Shown piece by piece: positions 46,396 through 58,125 of a stretch of DNA of 64,000 nucleotides. Source of the stretch: Metallyticus violacea (lineage: Eukaryota > Arthropoda > Insecta > Mantodea > Metallyticidae); contig CM060833.1 of the NCBI GenBank assembly GCA_030762175.1, positions 66,708,001 through 66,772,000 of the forward strand, in the 5' to 3' direction. How positions within the stretch are numbered: position 1 is the first letter of the stretch; each line of letters starts with the position of its first letter. The translations under genes and the position numbers were made by a program. The notes below the pieces were generated by a model. It ran no database searches. It saw only the letters and a list, made by a program, of their open reading frames with translations, and was not told the origin of the DNA.

Positions 46396-49300
46396 TATCT
46401 TACTTATGTTTACAATTTTTACTTTTACGGATAAAGTAATTCGTGCAACACTGTAGTTAGTGGTTAGGTCACTTAAAATGATTTACAATGGATTTATTTA
46501 ATTAAAAGTTTATCAACAGCATTGTACTACAAGGAAGGAAAGACCTGATGGTCTTAGTATTACAAGTTTAAATAAATAAATAATATAATGTATTAAAATA
46601 TTTCAAAGTGATAGTTCTCGATAAAATCGCTTAAAAGACAAAGGTGTCAATTTTGCCTTTTGGGATATCAGCAGAACTTAATTGAAAACTAAGAACTTTG
46701 TTAACTGATATTCTTTAAATGCACTAAACTATCGAAATGTCGAAAACTAAAGACGACTCCAAATTTGCGCTTTGCAAATGTGTTGTATTTCTGGAAATAG
46801 CAATTATTATATTATTATTTTTCTTATTTGGAATGCAGTAAGTAAGTTATCCAGGTAGTTGGTTTCTGTTAAGCACAACGTTTTTATATACGCTTCAACA
46901 TTAATTAAAATACGGCCATAGACCTTGAAATATTAGAGAATACTACATTTAGAATTCGGAATTTCACAGTCCATTAAAAAAGAACTTCATTCATTCTCAA
47001 CAAGGCGAAATGCTACTGCTGCAGATGTGATAAATCACTGCTACACATTCCCGTGTTTGCGAAGGCAGAGAAACGTCTAGCAATAAACTAGCGGTGCTAG
47101 TCGTAAAAAATGGGAACTTCCATTCGCTTATCTCATAAAACCGCTTAACATCGACGGTGTCATTTTCTCTACGGCAGAAAAAAACAAAAAACAAATATGA
47201 AGCGGAAAAATAACAGTTAAAGCCCTGGAGTGGGCTCAGCATACGGAAAAATCGAACAGAAGGTGCGAGTAAAACACGCAGGTCCTATAAGAACAGAGGG
47301 AATGTGTCATAACATTTTCATCGAAACAGTTCAATAGGCATCTACTCAAATTAAAAAATGTGAAGTGCATCATTACAGACTATTCAGCCAACTCGCGTTA
47401 CTAATTTGTGTTCATAACCTAACTTTCTGATTAAATATCAAGATATATAATTATAATTCATTTTAAATCAAAATGTATGTAGCAGAAGTTTTTTTTGGAA
47501 CATCCCGACACGATTTAAACTCATCTAAAAATATAATGTCCGTTTCAGAAGTAGTGTCATCCATTCCTTGAAAAGTATTCTTTTAACAGAATGAAGTCAA
47601 TATTTTATAGAGATTATTGATTCCGACAACTCAAATTATGGGATTCTTGTCTGTTAGAGCAGTATGGGAGCAGGTTTCCTTGCGGCATTCTAGTTTAGCT
47701 CCTTCATATCATTTTCAAGAAAGTAGTTTGGCATCACTAGAGGCGATAGATGTTGGTATTCGCGATAAATTGCAAATTTGATCAAATGCTGTTAAACTAA
47801 TCAATTTTACATTTAACAGGCAATTATAATGATATCTCTTGTATTATACCACCATAAAATGCTACATTGAATACAAAAATATTTTAAATAAAACGAAAAT
47901 GATATATTTTGTGTAAGGGAAAGACATCTTAAAGGGATTGCTATAATCAATTCAGAAGTACATACATTTTACGAAACCAATACAATTAAATTTCCTCTCT
48001 TGCTCAAGCAGCTAAGAGTATTTAATCCATCTAGAGAGAAAGGTAAAAGGGGCATTTCTATATGTTAATTTTCAATCAGTGTGATATAATAACGATATAA
48101 ACTTATTTATCATCTTGAATGTGTATTATTTATAAATACATGCAGGTCTATATGAGTCAGCATACCCATATCTAAATAGTTTTGTTTGCGTAGTTACAGT
48201 ATATTTAAGTAATTGCATTGTTGTACAATATTCACATTGTAGTAAATAATAATCTTTAGTAATACGATGAGTGCTTATAATTTTTCGGTAATTTAATTGA
48301 AGTTAACGAATGTTTCTGCCAGAAATAATTATCTAATTATGACAAGCATGAGTTTGAAAGTTCAATTAACATACATCAGAAAAAGTATAAGCAACAGGGG
48401 ATTCAGTAAGATAATTGCAATGCGAAAACAATGCTATTTTTTGTACTTTTAGTATAATCATTGAAGTGTTTTAGCTTATTTGATTGATTTTTATGACAAC
48501 ATACACTAATTTTATTATCTTTTATTGCAAGCAGAACCGCGTGGAGATTTAAATTAAATCAAAATGCAACTGAACACTATATTATAACAATTACCATTTT
48601 CTATTAATTTTGTATCAATTATGTCATATTTCGTCTTGTGATGAGAACTGCTTAAAAACAAATGCACTTTGAGGATATAGTTACAGTTCATAGTAAATTT
48701 ATTTATTTTAACAGTAAATTTAAAGTTAAATTACAATTTTGCTCTTATTATTTATTTCATTTAAATTATATTATTCATTTCCTAAGCATAGGCTTCCTAG
48801 ATCCCTAGTCGAATCGAAGCAGAGCTTTTAGGAATAAAAAATGAACGTAGTAGAAAAAACTATCAGTTATTAGTTTCTTAACACCATGCTTAAAAATATC
48901 GATTAAGTTCTATTCTGATTGGCAAATGAGGGCGTCAATGAAACCGTACAATGGCTGAAAGGGGCTCGCCTGTAATTATCATCTATATTGCGGTCACATA
49001 AGTTTTGGCAATAGCTTTGTGACAGAGTTGCTTTAATGTCTTGTCGTTTGATACCTGAGCGCATTAGGGTAAATTGTAAGTCAGCGCGGAACGCATGCGC
49101 CCGCCGCGTATGCTCAGGGCGCTTTGGAAATATGCCACTAGATAGTGCCACTTATCTCATTGCTGGTATAAGTTTATTTCTTGAATTATTAAGTACTCTT
49201 TAACAAATTATTTCTTATTTTGGAGGCATAGTACTATGCAACATTGCACTATTAATCTATAATGATATTCAAGAGTATGCACAAAGCATACTTTAGTCAG

Positions 49301-49491
49301 ATTCTATACTATGCAATCTTTTTAATTTGGCAACAAACACATATTGAATTATTAATAAGGTTTGTGTTTACAAGTTAACGTCGCAATGTACCAATGCCAA
49401 TGGCTCGATTTATTCTTTCATATTTGACGTAAAACTATGATTACTGCTAGTATTGATTTTTGACCTGTATAGATTGCTTTAGATGAGCAAC
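46396..49491. other. No gene seen
   Basis: Long AT-rich stretch. A GC-richer patch near 48.9-49.15 kb contains acgcatgcgcccg (NRF-1-like, 49091-49103) and an inverted CCAAT (ctgattggc near 48917). No transcript could be supported. Confidence 0.4.
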
Positions 49492-49695
49492 ATTCGTACA
49501 GAATTGTATACGACATTTTGTATATCATACACAAGACGTGACGTTCGTACAGAATTGTATACGACATTTTGTATATCAGAATTGTATACGACATTTTGTA
49601 TATCATACACAAGACGTGACGTTCGTACAGAATTGTATACGACATTTTGTATATCATACACAAGACGTGTTTTTGATACACAAGACGTGTTTTTG
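49492..49695. repeat. 51-bp tandem repeat with a nested 20-bp repeat
   Basis: The unit begins gttcgtacagaattgtatac and ends catacacaagacgtgac (51 bp). Copies: 49492-49542 (full), 49543-49578 (first 36 bp), 49579-49620 (last 42 bp) and 49621-49670 (full except for the end). It ends with two exact 20-bp copies of atacacaagacgtgtttttg (49656-49675, 49676-49695). Because 51 is a multiple of three and a unit has no stop in some frames, long open frames appear on both strands (128 codons on plus, 111 on minus, containing a YDIQNVVYNS repeat). Nothing else suggests translation. Confidence 0.93.
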
Positions 49696-50329
49696 CCAAA
49701 AAGGAATTTATGTGTCTCGTTCCTGCCTGATGCTGAAGTTTATCAATTCTCATCGGATTTTAAGTTATGTATCTTTTCCAACCTTTTACCAACCTCAACT
49801 TTGAGGATAGAAGCAATTTCACGCAAACAATCTTTGCGTGCATTCCTGTCTCTCAAATTCTTATTTTGATTTTCCAAATACATTTTATCATCTACATTTA
49901 TTCTATTAACGTAATGTTTTTGTGAATGACCACTTCACACTTATTGTTTATGAAAAAGATAAAATAAGCCGTTAATAGATTGAATTCGCGCGTGATCAGG
50001 TTGCAGAACAAGAATTATTTCCGTTAGTCTAGAGATACACGGAACTTTGTCCTATACATGTATAGAACTCATTCATCTGTATGAAACATGAAGGAACTTG
50101 TTCCATACCGACCAGAACATGCTCGCCACAAAAAGTTCCCGTTACGAACCCACCTTTACGAAGTCTCTTGTCACAGTGGTAACACTGTTCTTGCTAGTAG
50201 TCCTTAATGCAGTATCAGTGGACGCGCAGCAAATTTCGAGCGGTTTAAATGGCAAGGCGATTTAAACACTTGCACTAGATTTGAGATGTGAACTTGTATC
50301 AGCGCAAAGTTAGCACCTAATCCACAACA

Positions 50330-51190
50330 ATGCTATCCAGTTGAATAACTGAGTCGATAAATCACATGTTGGTATATAACTTAACAATACTTTCTCCAGT
50401 GGTTTTTTTTTTTTTTTTTTTTTGAGTAGTGTTTAACGCCCGTTTTTACTACTGAGGCACCACAGGCGGTGGACACTGATGATACATGAGATGAAATGAT
50501 AAATTGGGAAAGGATATTTTTTTTTTTTAAGGAAGGAAGCGTTCCAGGCCTAAGTTTAGGTGCCTCCCCGGCATTTGCCAGTTATGAAGACTGAGGAAAA
50601 CCTGGAAAAACCCCCAATCAGGGAGGACGGTCCTGGCGGGATTCGAACCGCAGACCTCCCGCTCACGAGTCCGTGCCTTAACGACCTCGGCCACCCGTGG
50701 CGGTTTCTCCAGTGGTGAAAGCTGGTTTCATTTAGATGAATGTGTCAACAATAGCAGCATTCGTATCTGGCCTGCGGGAAACTTTAGAATTACACGAGAC
50801 CCCACTTCAGTCTCAAAAAGTTGGCATAAGGTGTGCAATTTCTAAGCACGTAATGGCGAGGCCAATTTATTTTGTACAGTGTTATTTCAGGTGCGTATGC
50901 AGAAATCATCCATCAATTCATTCTCGTAGGACAGGAATGATATTTTAGTTCCAGCAAGGCGGTGCAATGTGACATACTTCGAAAAAGTCAATAGTGACGT
51001 TTTGCGACTTCTTCCAAACTCGACTGATTTTGAAAATCTTGTGGCCATCCCACTCTGTAGATTTGATTTCTCCAGACTTGTCTTTAAACGGTTATCTCAA
51101 AGTCACAGAGTGCTACAACTACCTCCAAGGGCGCTTTAAGGGAAGTTTTAAAGGGAAAGAGAGTGTCAAAATCATATTTTTGTACCATTT
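50330..51190 (+). pseudogene. Tc1/IS630-like transposase split by SINE B
   Basis: Before the SINE the frame reads NTFS and after it SSGESWFHLDECVNNSSIRI (first catalytic region; compare VLFSDESWFHLDG.VN.QN.R.W), then in another frame LHETPLQSQKVGIRCAISKH, then FQQGGAM-HTSKKS (second catalytic block, normally FQQDGATAHTA; the Asp has become Gly), then TRLILKILWPSHSVDLISPD and LNGYLKVTECY (third block, PPRSPDLSPCDFFLWGYLK). Order and content match insect Tc1/IS630-type transposases. The SINE B at 50403-50703 sits exactly within the first block; without it and one copy of the duplication the block reads through. Confidence 0.82.
50403..50703 (-). mobile_element. SINE B, full length with perfect target-site duplication
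   Basis: A T-run (50403-50423) is the A tail, followed on the minus strand by an intact element: ccgccacgggtggccgaggt at 50703, B box cggttcgaatcccgcc, and body words as in the 39-kb copy. The flanks are exact 12-bp repeats tttctccagtgg at 50391-50402 and 50704-50715. Target sequence: a Tc1-like transposase gene. Confidence 0.97.
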
Positions 51191-51505
51191 TATATTTTGA
51201 ATTTTCTGTTTATTTTGGTGTGATTTCCACTAATGTTCCTTGCTTATAAATATTTTAATAGTTTTTAATTGCGTTGCTGCAGGAGCATTTTTCTTTTTTC
51301 GTTTCGCGAGCAGTAGTTCAGTTAAACTTCTATATCTCAGGAAAATTTTTTCTAGAACCCTGTGTTTTATCTTGAATGATAGAAAAAGTTCTATTTCATA
51401 TATTGGCAGCGTTTGTTTCTACGACATCAATCTTTGTTGTTTTACATTGTTGGTGATTTTAGCTGGCGTTTTTCTTCATTAGTTAATTTTTACTGTAAAA
51501 ATTTC

Positions 51506-51796
51506 GGTCCTGGCGGTGTGGTGGTTACCATACTTGCCTCCTAAACCCAAGATCGCGGGTTCGAACCCGGCCAGGACCGATGAATTTTTTCGGGTGTAAA
51601 AATCCTAAGTATGGCTTCCTTCGGAAGGGAAGTAAAGCCGTGGGTCCCGTGTCGTACATTTACGGCACGAAAAAGAACCTCAAACCTGAAAGAGAGGGCG
51701 CTGAGCAAAATTTGTCGGCCGTTTCATGCCCTGAGTTGAATGGGACGCTGATGACCTGAGATGTTAAAGAGCGTCCGTAAATAAAACAAATAAAAA
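51506..51796 (+). mobile_element. SINE A, best-preserved full-length copy
   Basis: The reference copy: head ggtcctggcggtgtggtgg, ttaccatacttgcctcctaa, acccaagatcgcgggttcga, acccggccaggaccg; A box tggcggtgtggtgg and B box gggttcgaaccc intact. Body with taaaaatcctaagtatggct, gtaaagccgtgggtcccgtg, ctgatgacctgagatgttaa and gagcgtccgtaaataaaaca, tail aaataaaa. A perfect 11-bp duplication actgtaaaaat at 51492-51502 and 51797-51807 implies fairly recent insertion. Confidence 0.97.
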
Positions 51797-51807
51797 ACTG
51801 TAAAAAT

Positions 51808-52851
51808 ATTTATTTTGGCTGCAATTATTGAAAAAATACATTTTTGCAAGTTTCACATTTTTTTGCAATCTGTATGAGCCTTTGAATATTTTACTACTTA
51901 TTCACGATATCATTGTAATGATATGGATATTTTATGATAGAGCTAGGACAAAATGTAACAACTTAAATAAATAAAATGTTAGGAAAAATAGAAAAAAAGA
52001 AAACAATTGAATATAATTTATAAACTCCTTCACAGTCATGGTATAAAAATATATCAGTACATATAAATTATATGCGTCTGTATACTGTAAAAGTTTAATT
52101 TAATTAGCTATTATTAAATCTGATGACAAAATGGGATGAAGTTGGTAAATTTAACATTACAAGTATAGACCTTCCATACTCTCCTAAGATTTGCTGAACA
52201 GCCGAACAGCCGTGAGGGACGCACATGTGTCATCGTGCTAAATTAGATTAACGAAAATGAAAGAAATTTTCAAAATGTTATTAATTTTTTTTGTACAAAG
52301 GTATGAGTTTCAATGTAACAATATTTAAACTAAGTTTTAAATCACTCTCTGCAACTGTCTGAAGTATGAATGTAATTATTTTAGACTGATAGACTGGAAC
52401 TCGTTTCAATATATTTATGATTGGTTGAGAATAGCCTTTTAACTTGAATTTTCACTATTTATGATTCATCAGATGAATGAAAACAAGTTTTCATTTTCTT
52501 TGTGGAAACCTTAGCTATATAAATGAAATATTCGCAAATTTTCTGTAGTTTTATATGCTTCTTTATATTTTCAAGGATTTTAACAGAAAAAGTGGGAAAA
52601 AATTACACATTTCTAATGCCCACATTTTAAATGTAATGTGTTTTTTCTAAAAGTTATAATATTTATTATTATTATTATTAATATTATTATTAATCTGTAA
52701 CAATAGAAGCCATATTTTACATATATATGTTTGGACTTCTTTTTAAAATATTAGACATTAAAGAACTAAAGGGCTCATTTTGACACTATCTTAAAAATAT
52801 TAAAATAAATTGTGGGAACGGTTTTAAACATCGCTGCCTTCGGAATATTTT
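51808..52851. other. No gene seen; (ATT)n at 52661-52692
   Basis: AT-rich DNA with a short (ATT)n array. No other feature. Confidence 0.45.
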
Positions 52852-52865
52852 GTCAAAAGTGGTAT

Positions 52866-53136
52866 TTTTAATAGTGTTTTAACGCCCATTTTTACTACAG
52901 AGGCACAACAGGCCATGGACACTCATGGCATATGAGACGAAATGATAAATTGGGAAAGGAGTTTTTTTAAGGAAAGAAGCGTTCCTGACCTAAATTAGGA
53001 CACCTTCCGGCATTTGCCATTTATGAGACCTGAGGAAAATCTAGAAAAAAACCCTCAGTCAGGGAGGATGGTCCTGGCGGGAATCGAACCGCAGACTCAC
53101 GAGTCTGTGCCTTAATGACGTCGGTCACCCGTGGCG
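52866..53136 (-). mobile_element. SINE B with perfect 14-bp duplication
   Basis: Minus-strand SINE B: 3' end aaatgggcgttaaaacacta near 52869-52890, centre ggcaaatgccggaagg, B box gcggttcgattcccgcc near 53075-53092, head cgccacgggtgaccg at 53136. Part of the anticodon region is deleted. Flanking repeats gtcaaaagtggtat lie at 52852-52865 and 53137-53150. Confidence 0.95.
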
Positions 53137-53324
53137 GTCAAAAGTGGTATGAAATGTATTAAAGATGAGTTTCTAGCCAACATCTCTTACCTGCTTGTTT
53201 TGGGTAGTCAAATGCTAGTAACCAGCTTCTGTGTAGGATATTCACAGAGATGTGACGAATCGCATCCGAAGTCTTCAAATATGAGCCAAAATTCCCAGTC
53301 CTATTACATAATAGTTATTTAATA

Positions 53325-53650
53325 ATATATTTATTTTACCTTGCGAAGTTAAGACCGCATAGTCCTCTCTTCCACTTCACCAGGGACAATACAGATTTCA
53401 ATTACAATATATACAATACAGTTAGTAGCATTAACAATAGGAGCAAAGCATTTGTTAAATTCTGCGTTCTAAAAAAAAACTACCATCTAGTAATATTTTA
53501 AATGGTCGTTGTGACCGACGGTCCTTGGAATGAGACGACAGTAAGTTCCAGAGGTGAGCAGCGACAACTGTGAAGGACAAAGAAAAACAAGAGGTCCGGT
53601 ATCCTTGAAAGATAGGAATATCATTTTAGTAATACGACCATGTTACGAAT
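53325..53650 (-). pseudogene. LINE C-terminus and 3' UTR
   Basis: On the minus strand near 53580-53460 a frame reads SLSFTVVAAHLWNLLSSHSK, then RPFKILLDGSF, the F.V.A.RLWNSLP......S...FK..L ending of CR1/L2/Jockey-like reverse transcriptases. A 3' UTR with ccctggtgaagtggaagaga and actatgcggtcttaacttcg ends in aaggtaaaataaatatatta. Everything upstream is missing: a 5'-truncated insertion. Confidence 0.75.
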
Positions 53651-55247
53651 TTCAGTATTTTAGTGTGTACGCTTAGAATTTTATTAAATATGTGAAACTG
53701 AATATTTTGTGTATTCGTAATCAGCTAACGACTTTGCAGTCACTTTGAAAAATGGCCAACTCCCTCGTTTACTATGATATCCAAATAATCGTTAACCCAG
53801 TCTAAAGAAATGTTTATTATCGCTAATCTCAACGGCAATTGCATTAACATTAATTAATCAAGAGGCTCAGCAAGTGTCGCTTGATAGTACAACATTACAC
53901 TGCTCTCTGTAGCTTTCCTTGATGCCAGAAGTCCAACCTGAAAGAAGTGCTGACTAGAACCTACACTATTTCCGAGTCACCTTCAAATACCTCCGTCTCA
54001 GAACTTGCCAATCACAACAGCTATCTATTTAAGGGCACACTGACATTCGACACCACAAAAATTGTGCATTTTCTTTAAAATACATTTTAAAATAAGACTG
54101 CACAGCTGCGTGCACAAAAATTGGTACAAATTCTAATTGTATTTTTTTTAATTCTCTAATGAAAATGTGCAGATATAGTTGTAAAAAAATGTAGCGCTTT
54201 ACGATATTTAATTTACCTGTTAAAAAAACTATGGAGCCAAGTGAATGGGCAGAATATTAACAAACGGAATACATTTTAATTTTCATACATCTCATGTTAA
54301 ACGTCTGGCAAATTTAACTAATAAAACTATATGGCAATATTTTACACCCATTATTTTTTAAAAGTATGTGTTACTCAATATAAAATATCCAAATAATTCA
54401 GATTGTATAAGTAAACATCAACAAGAATCTTTCACATCATTTAGTGAAATACTTTCTGAGAAAAGGTATATTGCATGCTTGAGTAAAATTTTAGTTTACA
54501 AAATCGACAAAATTTTCTGGGTTTATCATCGAATTTTCTTTCCGATTTGTTTTTTTCATTATGTTAGTGATCTCCTTTTCCATAATTGTTTTTGCTCGTT
54601 CTCATTTTTATTACTAGCTCTTTTTTCTCTTTTCCTTTTTGCTGGACAAGTTGTTTTATTCTGAAGTCTGCCTGTCAAGTGCTTCTTGCTTCATTCAGTT
54701 TTTGCAATGACTTTACATACCAAGTCCCATTTTCCTTATAACTTCCTTTTTCATTTTATTCTCATTTATAAAGATCCGCCTTATTAGCAACTATTTCTTC
54801 TATTGTCTTAGGACATCTATTCCAAATGTAAAATAGGTTCAAATACTTGTTTACATCTTGGGTATTCTTAAGCAAATATTTGTTCATTGTTCTAAGTTAT
54901 AGAAATCTCTATAAACGAGTCAGTTGTTTGCATTCAAACAAAACTCCAGATTAGACAGCAAATAAAACAGTCTAGATACTCAAATGTGTCCAAAATAAAG
55001 TTCAAGCTTTTTAGAATAAGATGTGATTCTGTGATGCGGTCATTTAAACGTTAGGGGTTTTAAACTAATAGCCTGAAAGAAAGGCTATAAGACTTAATTT
55101 GGAATAATAATTATGCAGCAATATTCAGTAAATCATTATTTAGAAAATGTCAAACTTTTTCATGTTAATGCCCCCTTAAATATGAAAATATTGAAGCAGG
55201 AAATGTAGTCTCAAAAATTTCTATTTAATTATAATTGCTTCTATTGG
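53651..55247. other. No gene seen
   Basis: AT-rich. The 98-codon frame at 54368-54664 ends in a Phe/Leu-rich low-complexity stretch opposite a purine-rich strand and has no motif. Confidence 0.4.

Positions 55248-55318
<71 letters not shown>
55248..55318. repeat. (AAT)n microsatellite
   Basis: About 23 uninterrupted AAT units. Confidence 0.97.
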
Positions 55319-57033
55319 TCTTGTTTCAGTATTGTTTAATGCCAAGAATAGCATAATTGTTAAGGGTATTAATATTACAATTAAAAGGAGGGCCGCAATA
55401 TTCCATGTATTAGTGTATGTATATAGATATATCTTTGTTATGTTACTGTAAAAGGATTGAGCATGCTGGGCCTTTGCCGCAAATGTTAGACATTAGCTTT
55501 ACCTGGAGAAAAGGGTGCTTTGTTAAAATCTTAACCTTGCAAACCCTCTTGTACAGACTCGCCATACCCAAGGCGCCAGATGTCATTACACTGTAAACGG
55601 CTAGGAATATGATTTCAATTGGTAACTGTACTTACTGCATACAGAAACCAAGATTTTAGCTATTCTAAAAGGAGGCCGCATATATTGCTGAAATGCTATT
55701 TATCGCAAGAATCTAGTGAAGGGTGGATGTCTTTTTTTCCGTAGCGTGGGAATAGAAGATTTCCTGATAAAACCCAGAAACTTCAACCAATCAACATATT
55801 TCAAAAATCCGACGAATAAATGCAAACTTATAATAAATCATACTTGTGTGATCCAATGATGTTCTAGAAGGAACCAAATTGAATAATATTTAAGGGAATT
55901 AAATTTTCGCGAAGGGCGGAGCGAATTCACATAATAAAATTAATATTAACTATAAGAAGTTAAGTTTAGGCATTCGTGGAATGGAGTAAGAATAAGAGTC
56001 GTGACAGAGTAACTGTAGTAACAGCAGTACCGGTATTAGCAAGGAGTGGCCATTACTCAGTATCTGCATCATCATCAGTTATTCAGTGTCATAGCAGAAT
56101 AGTTGAACCGTCGCGAAGAGTCAAAGTAAATCGTTCGGTCAGTGAAAGTCAACCAGGCAGTGCAAGCGTAATAGTAGGAATAGTCACGCCGTATTATTGA
56201 TAAGGTGACTGTTAGATTTCAAAATTGTGTTAAAGGAAATAAATACGAGAGTGAATGCAGCAAATAATAATCCGACGAAGTACACCATATTCCAGAACCT
56301 TCCAAATTGTCAAATAAATTAAATGTCAAACTAGAGCGGAACCTCATATTATTAAAAAGAGTTCAAATTCCCCTGAGATCCCTAACCTCTGCATTGGAAC
56401 TGTTAGAGAATTAGGAAGCATCGAACTCATGACTCCAAGAGCCGAGGCAAGACAAAAAGAACATCCAATAGTTCGATCAAATAAATAATAATAAATCACC
56501 ATCCATATCCAAAATAACTCACCCCCCCATAATTTCGGTTCCAACATATACATTTAGATTTTGAAGGAGTTTAAAACTAATGATGATTACATTTTAGGTT
56601 TCATCACCTCATTCCAGCAACCCCCACTTTGAAATTACAAATGGCAGCTCCTGTTTTGATGCGAATTAGATTTTCAAAAAGGTTGTATGACTGTAATATT
56701 AATAAGTGTGAAATCACCCACACAATGTATTTTTATTCTACTAACTGAATTGAATTTACATTTGATTCTGTCGAATTTCAAACACAATAACAACGATCTA
56801 GGTTCAAGGCAACGATAGAGAACAAAAGATAAGATAATTATAGAATTCTCATTTGCATTTGTCATTTGCAATTTTAAAGTGGAGATGCTGAAGGTTAGGG
56901 GTGCAACCTAAACTGTAATGAATGTAGTTTCTAAGTTTCCTCCTCAGTATTGTTTTTTTTTTTTTGTTTAAATTAAAGTTATTTTAAATAGGTAATTATT
57001 CAGACCGAGAACTTTTGAACTAAAAGCTCTGTA
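55319..57033. other. No gene seen
   Basis: The 74-codon frame at 55976-56200 is rich in Ser/Val and ends before an ggaaataaatacg stretch; it loosely recalls an LTR leader but no paired LTR, primer-binding site or polyprotein was found. Otherwise AT-rich spacer. Confidence 0.35.
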
Positions 57034-57153
57034 CATACAGGTGTGTTCTAAATTCCCATTACACAATAATAAGGCTTGTAAAAAGGACCGAGTAGGTAAA
57101 CTTTTGAATAGGAACCCAGGTCCGCAAAAGTATCGTTTCCTTGCTACAAGTCC

Positions 57154-57442
57154 GTCCTAGTGGTGTAGTGGTAACCACACTTGCCTCGTAGACCCCAGAT
57201 CGCGGGTTCAAACCCGGCCAGGATTGATGAATTTTTTTGAGGAGTGAAAATCCTAATAAAGGCTTCTTTTGGAAGGGAACTAAGCCGTGGACCCCGTGTC
57301 GTACATTTAAGACACGTAAAATAACCTCAAGCCTGTAAAAAGAGGCATCTGAGCAACATTTATAGGCTATTTCACGCCCTGAATAGAATGGAACGTTAAT
57401 GACCTGAGATATTAAAGAGCCACTATAAATAAGTCAAATCAA
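57154..57442 (+). mobile_element. SINE A inserted at the inner edge of a transposon terminal repeat
   Basis: Head gtcctagtggtgtagtggta (A box intact), B box gggttcaaacccggcc, the body (gaagggaactaagccgtgga, tcaagcctgtaaaaagaggc, taatgacctgagatattaaa) and tail ataaataagtcaaatcaac. The left terminal repeat ends ttgctacaa just before it and cagttacaa follows it, so a short imperfect duplication gNtacaa is plausible. It is younger than the transposon. Confidence 0.93.
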
Positions 57443-57478
57443 CAACTCAGTTACAAACAAAACACCACCACAATATGT

Positions 57479-57965
57479 GTGAACTCTACCGCATTCAGGA
57501 ACGATACGGTATCAATGGTGGGCAGGGTTTCTGGACGGTCGGTGTTTGGTTCATACCTTCTTTCACCTCAACTCACTAATAACGCTTACTTGATTTTTCC
57601 GCAGGAGATACTCCAGGACTTCTTGGGTAAAGTGCCAGTGAATATATGGCAAAACCTGTAGTTTCAACACGATGGCGTACCGACTCATTTTTCTCGTGCG
57701 TTCCGAGATCATCGTGAAGAACGATTCGGACAAAGGAGAATAACGCGTGGTTTTTATTGAATGGGCTTCACATTCGCCATATTTGTCTCCATTGAATTAT
57801 ATCTTGTGAAACCACATGAAACTTATGAGAAGACTTTCTTGCACGGCGGATGTTGGACTACCAGGGGTTGGTGAGCATGATGCACAGGTACAATGTTTGT
57901 GTTGAAGCGTAGTCCAGCTGTTTTGTAAGCGGATGCAGAAGCAATGCAACAACAAAGTACGTACT
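57479..57965 (+). pseudogene. Tc1/IS630-like transposase, C-terminal half
   Basis: Frames give GRVSGRSVFGSYLLSPQLTN, YLIFPQEILQDFLGKVPVNI and, after a stop, FQHDGVPTHFSRAFRDHREE with RFGQRRI (second catalytic Asp in QHDG). The block corresponding to WP.RSPDL.PLDF.LWG..K is eroded (FAIFVSIELYLVKPHETYEK). The sequence continues to ADAEAMQQQ before the inverted repeat. It follows on in content from the fragment at 26.1 kb, which holds the part missing here, but they are separate insertions. Confidence 0.82.
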
Positions 57966-58125
57966 CTGCTCAGCTCTTCGACGCAGCAGACTCGGAAGAG
58001 CCCAGCGAGAGGTGAGGTATTTTGATTATAACGGGGAAACGATACATTTCCGGACAGGAGTTCCTACTTGGTCCCCACTACAAGTCTTCAAAGTGTGTAA
58101 TGAGAATTTAGATACACACTGTATG

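Larger units (their letters stand above)
57034..58125 (+). mobile_element. 1.09-kb Tc1/IS630-like DNA transposon with ~100-bp terminal inverted repeats
   Basis: The left end (57034-57142: catacaggtgtgttctaaat, tcccattacaca, ggaccgagtaggtaaac, ccgcaaaagtatcgtttcc) is matched by the complement of the right end (58030-58125: catacagtgtgtatctaaat, tctcattacaca, ggaccaagtaggaactc, ccggaaatgtatcgtttcc). The inverted repeats are roughly 100 bp, clearly homologous but diverged. A TA lies at the left border and TTA at the right. Inside are a SINE A (57154-57442) and the second half of a transposase (57479-57965). The first half of the gene is missing, so it is a decayed derivative. Confidence 0.85.

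Noticed and set aside
49418..49869. 111- and 128-codon frames on opposite strands
   Set aside because: Both are created by the 51-bp tandem repeat, whose unit is a multiple of three; no other coding evidence.
54368..54800. Purine-rich minus strand reminiscent of a LINE linker
   Set aside because: Only low-complexity Lys/Glu-rich translation; no endonuclease or reverse transcriptase motif.
55976..56300. Possible LTR leader (Ser/Val-rich frame before ggaaataaatacg)
   Set aside because: No second LTR, TG...CA ends, primer-binding site or polyprotein nearby.
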